Source: Collinsella sp. (GTDB lineage: Bacteria > Actinomycetota > Coriobacteriia > Coriobacteriales > Coriobacteriaceae). From it: a DNA stretch of 8,356 bases. Shown one piece after another: positions 4,530 through 8,356 of the stretch. Position 1 is the stretch's first letter, and every line of letters starts with the position of its first letter. A program made the position numbers and the translations under genes. Below the pieces are notes generated by a model. It did no database searches. It saw only the letters and a program-made list of their open reading frames with translations, and was not told where the DNA came from. The stretch lies in assembly GCA_022720335.1 (NCBI GenBank), contig JAIHVJ010000077.1, positions 1 to 8,356 on the forward strand, in the 5' to 3' direction.

Positions 4530-7208
4530 CTACTGCGGTATGACCTGCGCGAGCCGAGCGCGGGCGACCGCCGCCTGGCCGTAGGCGATGCAGCCGTCGT
4601 TGACGGGCACGGTGTGCGGAACCAAGACGGCAAGACCAGCGTCTTTGAGTTCGCGCGTGAGGAGCTGAAGCAAAAGTCGGTTCATGAACACGCCGCCCGA
4701 GAGTGCGACGATGTCGATGCCTTCGCGGGCGCAGATCTCGCTTGCGACTTGGGCCGATGCGCGTGCAATGGCGATATGGAAGTCGAGTGCGAGCTTGTCG
4801 GCCGGCACACCGGCCTCGATTCCACTCAAAAGCGCCTCAAAAAGTGGTTTTTGGTCCAGAACGAGGGAGCTATCCGAGGCCGCCTGGACAGTTAGTTCAG
4901 ATACGTATTTTTGTGATGGGCTCTGGGTGGCAAAAGCCGTCCGCGAACACCTCAAATGGGTCGATTTGGGGTATCCAGCGTCCATATTTGCCGCAAATAG
5001 GGTGTCTGGAGAGCCTTTTTTGGCCAAATCTGAGGCAAAAATGCCGGATAGGGGGTCAGTAGTTAATACGTATCTGAACAAACTGTCCAGCGATGTTGAA
5101 GCGGATGCGGATACACCCGCCTGATTGCCGGTGAAATGGCTGTTTTCGCCGTCAAGAGCGCGCCAAGCGGCGGCCTCGAGCTCGATGGCGGGTTCGCCCT
5201 CGTAGGTTGCAGTGCCACAGATGCCCAAGATTGCCGCCGCGGCGTCAAATAGACGGCCCATACTGCTCGTTCGTGGGCTGTTGATGTTCCGCTCGATCAT
5301 CGTGGTCGTGATACTGCGCGTCTGCTCATCGAGGCTGCCCAGGATCCCCGCGGCACCCGGACGTTCGAGCAGACCGAGTTCGCCGAGCAGGGCAAAGGCG
5401 TTGCGTCGGGCGTCGCGCACAGATGCGGCGCCACCGGGAAGTGCCCAGGTACGCAGGTGCGCGGTGCGCTTAAAATCGGCGAGGCCGGCGACAAGAAATT
5501 CGCCGCCCCAAATAGTCCCGTCGGTGCCGGCGCCCGTGCCATCAAAGGCGATGCCGAGCACATGCGCGTCAGGCGCAAGCTGGCCCGCAGCGATGGCTTC
5601 TGCTATCACGCTCGCGATATGCGCATGATGATGTTGAACCTCGATAAGCGGCAGATCGTGTTCCCGCGCCTGCTCGCGGGCCCACTGGCTCGATAGATAG
5701 CTGGGATGCAAGTCACAGGCCAGCGCGGCGGGCGCTAGGTCAAAAAGGTCTTCCAGGCGTGTACGCGCCGCATTCCAGGCGTCGAAGGTCGCACCGTTCT
5801 CAACGTCTCCAATATGCTGCGACACAAAACAGGCCGCCTTGCCGCTCGCATCCTCGCGTGTGAGCGCGATCGTGGCCTTTTGCTGCGAGCCGCAGGCGAG
5901 CACGCAGGGCGCGGCGCCGGCAAGTGCCGACAACGCCAGCGGCTGCGGGGCGAATCCGCGGGCGCGGCGCACAGGCATAACGACCCCGTCGACCACACGT
6001 ACCACGGAGTCGTCGTAGTGCGAGAGGATCGCGCGGTCATTGCCGAGCAGCGCGTCGGCGATGCCGGCGGCAACGAGATGCTCCCAGGCAAGATCGTCAT
6101 CGGTCTCGATGGGCTCTTCGCTCAAGTTTCCGCTGGTCATAACCAGCGCGTGCATGCCATGCGTTTCTGCCGCGGCAAGCAGCAGATGCTGAAGCGGGGT
6201 ATAGGGGAGCATGACGCCGAGCTCGGGCAGATCGTGCGCAACGGACGGCGCAAGTGCGAGAGCATCGAAGGAATCTCCCATGCCAACACCACGCCGGCGC
6301 AGCAGCACGATGGGGCGGATGCTGCCGGCCAGCAAGTCGCGCTCGGCGTCGTTGACACGGCACAGGCGCTCGGCATCGGTAAGGTCGCGCACCATAACGG
6401 CAAGCGGCTTGTTGCTGCGGCGCTTGTGACGGCGCAGCTCGACTACTGCTTGCTCGTTGGCGGCGTCGCAAGCCAGATGGAATCCGCCCAGGCCCTTGAT
6501 GGCAACAATGCCGCCGGCCTCGAGCAGCTCGACACAGCGCTCGATAATAGCGTCGCTAGACTCGCGCGTGTCGCCGACAGCCGGCGTCGCCTCTGAGCTC
6601 TCGAGCACCATGCCGCCTGTCGCCTCGCGCCAGGTAATATGCGGCCCGCAGTCAAAGCAGGCATCGGGCTGCGCATGAAAGCGCCGGTCAAGTGGGTCGG
6701 CATACTCCGCGGCGCATTCGGGGCACATGGGAAAGCGATCCATAGAGGTGGCCGCTCGGTCATAAGGCAGCGAGCGGATGATGGTAAAGCGCGGTCCGCA
6801 GTTGGTGCAGTTGATAAAGGGGTAGTGATAGCGTCGGTCGGCGGGGTCGAACAGTTCGCGCAGGCAGTCGTCGCAGGTGGCGATATCGGGCGAGACGAGC
6901 GTCGTATGCGCAGTCTGGTCCTGTGACGCCACAATGCGAAAGCCCTGTTCATTGGCAGCATCCCAAGTGCCGGGCTCCAAATCCGCAACGTCGACGCGCT
7001 CCACGCGGGCAGCCGCGGGTGCGTGCTCCGACAGCGCGGCGACAAAGCCGTCGACGGCCGCACCCGAGGCATGCGCCTCGACATGCACGCCGTCGCCTGC
7101 GTTGAGCACCCAGCCGCAGATGCCATGCGCCATGGCCTCGCGATACACAAACGGCCGCATGCCAACGCCCTGCACAATGCCCGTCACATGAATATGCACA
7201 TGCCGCAT
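4530..7208 (-). CDS. hypF: HypF, carbamoyltransferase of hydrogenase maturation, carrying an in-frame 69-residue insert
   Basis: HypF converts carbamoyl phosphate and ATP to carbamoyl-AMP and transfers the carbamoyl group to HypE. The 892-residue protein shows the full architecture: an acylphosphatase domain (about 1-90, VQGVGMRPF with Arg18, Asn36); two zinc fingers from Cys112/115, Cys134/137, Cys162/165 and Cys184/187; a YrdC-like nucleotide-binding domain (about 220-420, KGLGGFHLACDA and KRRSNKPLAVMV); and a Kae1-like domain (about 435-892) with QHHHAH (525-530), FDGTGAGTDGTIWGGE and SGGVFMNRLL. HypF is usually about 750-800 residues. Residues 707-775 come from a low-GC palindromic element (4884-5090); without it the protein would be 823. 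The start at 7208 is set by GAGGGAGAG upstream; the ATG at 7226 lacks a ribosome site. The insert follows GEPAIELEAAAW and precedes LDQKPLFEALL, in a stretch that looks like a surface loop, so function may survive; this is inference. Confidence 0.96.
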   Translation of the reverse strand: MRHVHIHVTGIVQGVGMRPFVYREAMAHGICGWVLNAGDGVHVEAHASGAAVDGFVAALSEHAPAAARVERVDVADLEPGTWDAANEQGFRIVASQDQTAHTTLVSPDIATCDDCLRELFDPADRRYHYPFINCTNCGPRFTIIRSLPYDRAATSMDRFPMCPECAAEYADPLDRRFHAQPDACFDCGPHITWREATGGMVLESSEATPAVGDTRESSDAIIERCVELLEAGGIVAIKGLGGFHLACDAANEQAVVELRRHKRRSNKPLAVMVRDLTDAERLCRVNDAERDLLAGSIRPIVLLRRRGVGMGDSFDALALAPSVAHDLPELGVMLPYTPLQHLLLAAAETHGMHALVMTSGNLSEEPIETDDDLAWEHLVAAGIADALLGNDRAILSHYDDSVVRVVDGVVMPVRRARGFAPQPLALSALAGAAPCVLACGSQQKATIALTREDASGKAACFVSQHIGDVENGATFDAWNAARTRLEDLFDLAPAALACDLHPSYLSSQWAREQAREHDLPLIEVQHHHAHIASVIAEAIAAGQLAPDAHVLGIAFDGTGAGTDGTIWGGEFLVAGLADFKRTAHLRTWALPGGAASVRDARRNAFALLGELGLLERPGAAGILGSLDEQTRSITTTMIERNINSPRTSSMGRLFDAAAAILGICGTATYEGEPAIELEAAAWRALDGENSHFTGNQAGVSASASTSLDSLFRYVLTTDPLSGIFASDLAKKGSPDTLFAANMDAGYPKSTHLRCSRTAFATQSPSQKYVSELTVQAASDSSLVLDQKPLFEALLSGIEAGVPADKLALDFHIAIARASAQVASEICAREGIDIVALSGGVFMNRLLLQLLTRELKDAGLAVLVPHTVPVNDGCIAYGQAAVARARLAQVIPQ
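4884..5090. mobile_element. 207-bp MITE-like element with 26-bp terminal inverted repeats, inserted in frame in hypF
   Basis: The left end (4884-4909, starting CTGGACAGTTAGTTCAGATA) and the right end (5065-5090) are inverted copies over 26 nt with one mismatch (A4894 against A5080). Total length is 207 bp, exactly 69 codons, and no stop occurs in the hypF frame. By hand count the element is about 48% GC, against 63% in a 60-base sample of hypF nearby (4681-4740). Inner complementary segments (4919-4924 with 5010-5015; 4963-4969 with 5024-5030; 4985-4990 with 4994-4999) suggest the whole element folds. It encodes no transposase, so it would move only in trans. I see no clear target-site duplication. 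Typical HypF proteins lack such a segment here as far as I know. Confidence 0.85.
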
Positions 7209-7212
7209 GCGG

Positions 7213-7221
7213 CTCTCCCTC
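7213..7221 (-). promoter_or_regulatory. ribosome binding site fixing hypF start
   Basis: The minus strand reads GAGGGAGAG with AGGGAG ending 6 nt before the ATG at 7208. The other in-frame ATGs at 7226 and 7223 have only the palindrome arm upstream. Confidence 0.75.
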
Positions 7222-7232
7222 ATCAAAACCGA

Positions 7233-7303
7233 CCAAAAAGGGACAGGTTTATTTTGGTAGGTAAAACATCTAAACCTGCCAAAATAAACCTGTCCCTTTT
7301 TGG
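7233..7303. repeat. 71-nt palindromic element between nikR and hypF, possible attenuator
   Basis: The arms 7233-7257 and 7279-7303 are perfect inverted copies of 25 nt (left arm starts CCAAAAAGGGACAGG). The stem extends by a G-T pair and four more base pairs to 7262/7274, leaving an 11-nt loop. Within the stem AAAAAGGGACAGG faces CCTGTCCCTTTTT, so on either strand a GC-rich stem ends in a T-run, the layout of a bidirectional intrinsic terminator. It ends about 11 nt before the hypF ribosome site and could reduce hypF-C-D-E expression relative to nikR. Its length equals that of the palindrome at 1064-1134. Confidence 0.8.
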
Positions 7304-7326
7304 CAGGTGCGCTGCGGGAAATCCCG

Positions 7327-7839
7327 CTACAGTCCTAGGCTTTGTCCGGTGGCGGCGCACGTGAGCTCGCCGTGCTTAACGCCGCGCAGGCCCAGCAGGC
7401 GGTCGGCTAGTTCGTAGACGCGCTCGCCGCGACCCTTGAGCGCCAGAATCTCCAAGCAGTTGTGGTGATCCAGATGCACGTGCATGGTCGATACGATCTC
7501 GTTGGTGTAGTCGTGCTGCACCTCGTCCAGGCGGCGTGTCAGATCGCCGGTGTGATGGTCGTAGATCATGGTGAGCGACCCGATAACGTGCTCATCGGGC
7601 GTGCGCATCTGCTCCTTGGCGATCGAGGCGCGAATCAGGTCGCGCACGGCCTCGGATCGGTTGGCCACGTCGCCGCGGCGTGCGATCTGCTCGTCAAAAC
7701 GGCGCAGCAGGTCGTCGGGTGCGGTAACCGAAAAACGGACCAGCTCGGAGCCGGAACCACTACAGTGGCAGCCCGCGTCACCGTCCGCCCCGTGCGGATG
7801 CTCGTGCTCGTACCCGCAGCCGTGCTCGTGTTCGGCCAC
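7327..7839 (-). CDS. nikR: NikR-type nickel-responsive transcription regulator with His/Cys-rich N-terminal extension
   Basis: The 170-residue protein has a ribbon-helix-helix DNA-binding domain (about 33-75: LVRFSVTAPDDLLRRFDEQ, then NRSEAVRDLIR) and a C-terminal ACT-like nickel-binding domain. The four nickel ligands of NikR are all present as His109, His120, His122 and Cys128 (VQHD, MHVHLDHHNCLE); they sit 33 positions later than His76, His87, His89 and Cys95 of E. coli NikR. The offset comes from an N-terminal tail of about 32 residues with six His and three Cys (HEHGCGYEHEHPHG, CHC), not found in classical NikR of 130-140 residues. The start is GTG at 7837-7839, one base after the stop of the upstream gene, so translation is likely coupled; no ATG, GTG or TTG lies between the tail and the core. 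It probably regulates nickel uptake or the hyp genes downstream. Confidence 0.93.
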   Translation of the reverse strand: MAEHEHGCGYEHEHPHGADGDAGCHCSGSGSELVRFSVTAPDDLLRRFDEQIARRGDVANRSEAVRDLIRASIAKEQMRTPDEHVIGSLTMIYDHHTGDLTRRLDEVQHDYTNEIVSTMHVHLDHHNCLEILALKGRGERVYELADRLLGLRGVKHGELTCAATGQSLGL

Positions 7840-7840
7840 C

Positions 7841-8089
7841 TTACACCAGCTTCACGGAGCCGACGGAGTTGTGGTCGGCCTCGATGGCTTCCTCGTAGCC
7901 CTCGAGCGCGTCATGCGCCTCGTGCAGCGCGGCCATGGCGGCCTCGAGCTTGGCGCCGATGCGCTCCATGTCAAAATTCTCGGTCGCATGCAGCAACTGA
8001 TGGCTCCACTCATGAGCGAGCTCGATGGTGTCGTCGACCTGTTTGACGCTCATGGCAAGCTGGCTCATGTTCATTCCAACATCATGCAT
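7841..8089 (-). CDS. small helical histidine-containing protein of unknown function upstream of nikR
   Basis: The 82-residue protein has an excellent start: AAGGAG (complement of 8097-8102) lies 7 nt before the ATG. No signal peptide or membrane segment is seen, so it is probably cytoplasmic. Composition is acidic and strongly helix-favouring (long runs of E, A, L, M, H), consistent with a helical hairpin or coiled coil. His26, His30 and His34 are spaced i, i+4, i+8 and would line one helix face, with His56 and His59 in a second helix; a metal-binding role is possible but is inference. Its stop (TAA) is one base from the nikR GTG start, so the two are co-translated. It is first in the nikR-hypFCDE run. 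I do not recognise the family. Confidence 0.85.
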   Translation of the reverse strand: MHDVGMNMSQLAMSVKQVDDTIELAHEWSHQLLHATENFDMERIGAKLEAAMAALHEAHDALEGYEEAIEADHNSVGSVKLV

Positions 8090-8128
8090 GGGAAATCTCC
8101 TTTTGTATGGGGCAGTTCAGTGGTTCAG

Positions 8129-8134
8129 ATTTTA
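8129..8134 (-). promoter_or_regulatory. candidate -10 element for the nikR-hyp operon
   Basis: The minus strand reads TAAAAT, 39 nt before the first gene of the cluster and downstream of the terminator at 8167-8199, the expected promoter position. No good -35 is visible at 16-18 nt. Directly beside it GTTCAG occurs twice in direct repeat (8115-8120 and 8123-8128), a possible regulator contact. I found no GTATGA-N16-TCATAC NikR operator of the E. coli type. Confidence 0.3.
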
Positions 8135-8166
8135 CTACGCCCGCTCTGCGCACAGCTGCATAAGAA

Positions 8167-8199
8167 AACGGGTACGAGTCTGTGCGACCCGCACCCGTT
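8167..8199 (-). terminator. intrinsic terminator of the upstream minus-strand gene
   Basis: On the minus strand AACGGGT (complement of 8193-8199) pairs with ACCCGTT (complement of 8167-8173); the stem continues inward as CG and GTC pairs with two mismatches around a 5-nt loop. TTTTCTTA follows on the minus strand. It lies about 110 nt after the stop at 8311-8313 and separates that gene from the nikR-hyp operon. Confidence 0.65.
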
Positions 8200-8310
8200 C
8201 ACTGGGGGCTGTTTGTGACTACCATACTATCCGTGGTTGCACTCGGTGCATCCAGAAGTCCGGCGAGCGGTGCAAAAGCGCTCATAGACGGCGGGTAAGT
8301 AACAAGCGTA

Positions 8311-8356
8311 TTACAGATGCTTTTCCAGCAGCGCCTGCAGCCTCGCCTTGGGCAGA
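8311..8356 (-). CDS. C-terminal end of an unidentified protein (partial)
   Basis: Reading the minus strand from the right edge gives LPKARLQALLEKHL followed by TAA at 8311-8313. Codon choice (CTG, AAG, CTG, GAA, AAG) matches the other genes, and a terminator follows at 8167-8199, so this is probably the last 14 residues of a real gene continuing beyond the window. An amphipathic helix ends the protein; nothing more can be said of function. Confidence 0.5.
   Translation of the reverse strand, partial: LPKARLQALLEKHL

Noticed and set aside
4530..4532. TAG of hypF as a recoded (pyrrolysine) codon
   Set aside because: HypF normally ends at about this point, and nothing in the window suggests pyrrolysine machinery; the downstream open stretch is short.
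4884..5090. The insert in hypF as a sequencing or assembly artefact, or as a separate gene
   Set aside because: The segment keeps the frame exactly, has matched inverted ends and no start or ribosome site of its own; an artefact would not produce this structure. An ancestral HypF loop is still possible and is listed as a refuting outcome.
5814..6596. Plus-strand open frame of 260 codons opposite hypF
   Set aside because: Antisense shadow of the YrdC-like region of HypF; no ribosome site and low-complexity composition.
7233..7303. Palindrome as a NikR operator
   Set aside because: The arms are far longer than a NikR operator and do not contain GTATGA/TCATAC half-sites.

Overview
The window is a high-GC (roughly 60-65% in the genes), Gram-positive-type segment dominated by a minus-strand [NiFe]-hydrogenase maturation cluster. 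Gene style (strong AGGAG-type ribosome sites, a lipoprotein with an LSGC lipobox, a GTG start coupled to the gene upstream), GC content and many perfect intergenic palindromes suggest an anaerobic gut actinobacterium of the class Coriobacteriia, with Collinsella as best guess. That assignment is inference; the window has no rRNA or other marker.

Layout from left to right. 1-274: non-coding, with a run of hairpins at the very start. 275-832 (+): a small secreted lipoprotein. 833-1149: no gene, but packed with palindromes, including one good bidirectional terminator. From 1150 to the right end every gene is on the minus strand. In order of transcription (right to left) they are: the C-terminal end of an unidentified gene (8311-8356) with its terminator; a small 82-residue helical, histidine-containing protein (7841-8089); a NikR-type nickel regulator with an unusual His/Cys-rich N-terminal tail (7327-7839); hypF (4530-7208); hypC (4138-4398); hypD (3026-4138); hypE (1944-2978); and a HAD phosphatase of the phosphoglycolate phosphatase type (1150-1818).

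HypF, HypE, HypC and HypD together make the Fe(CN)2CO group of [NiFe]-hydrogenase: HypF carbamoylates the C-terminal cysteine of HypE, HypE dehydrates it to a thiocyanate, and the HypC-HypD complex holds the iron that receives the cyanide. NikR upstream suggests nickel-responsive control. The nickel-insertion proteins HypA and HypB are not in the window.

The most striking observation is a 207-bp element with 26-bp, one-mismatch terminal inverted repeats lying inside hypF. It is exactly 69 codons long, has no stop in the hypF frame and a much lower GC content than its surroundings, so it seems to have inserted in frame and to be translated as a 69-residue insert, as Rickettsia palindromic elements are. 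Two separate palindromes, each exactly 71 nt, share a GGGAC core; one lies between nikR and hypF and may attenuate the operon, the other lies in the convergent intergenic region at 1064-1134.
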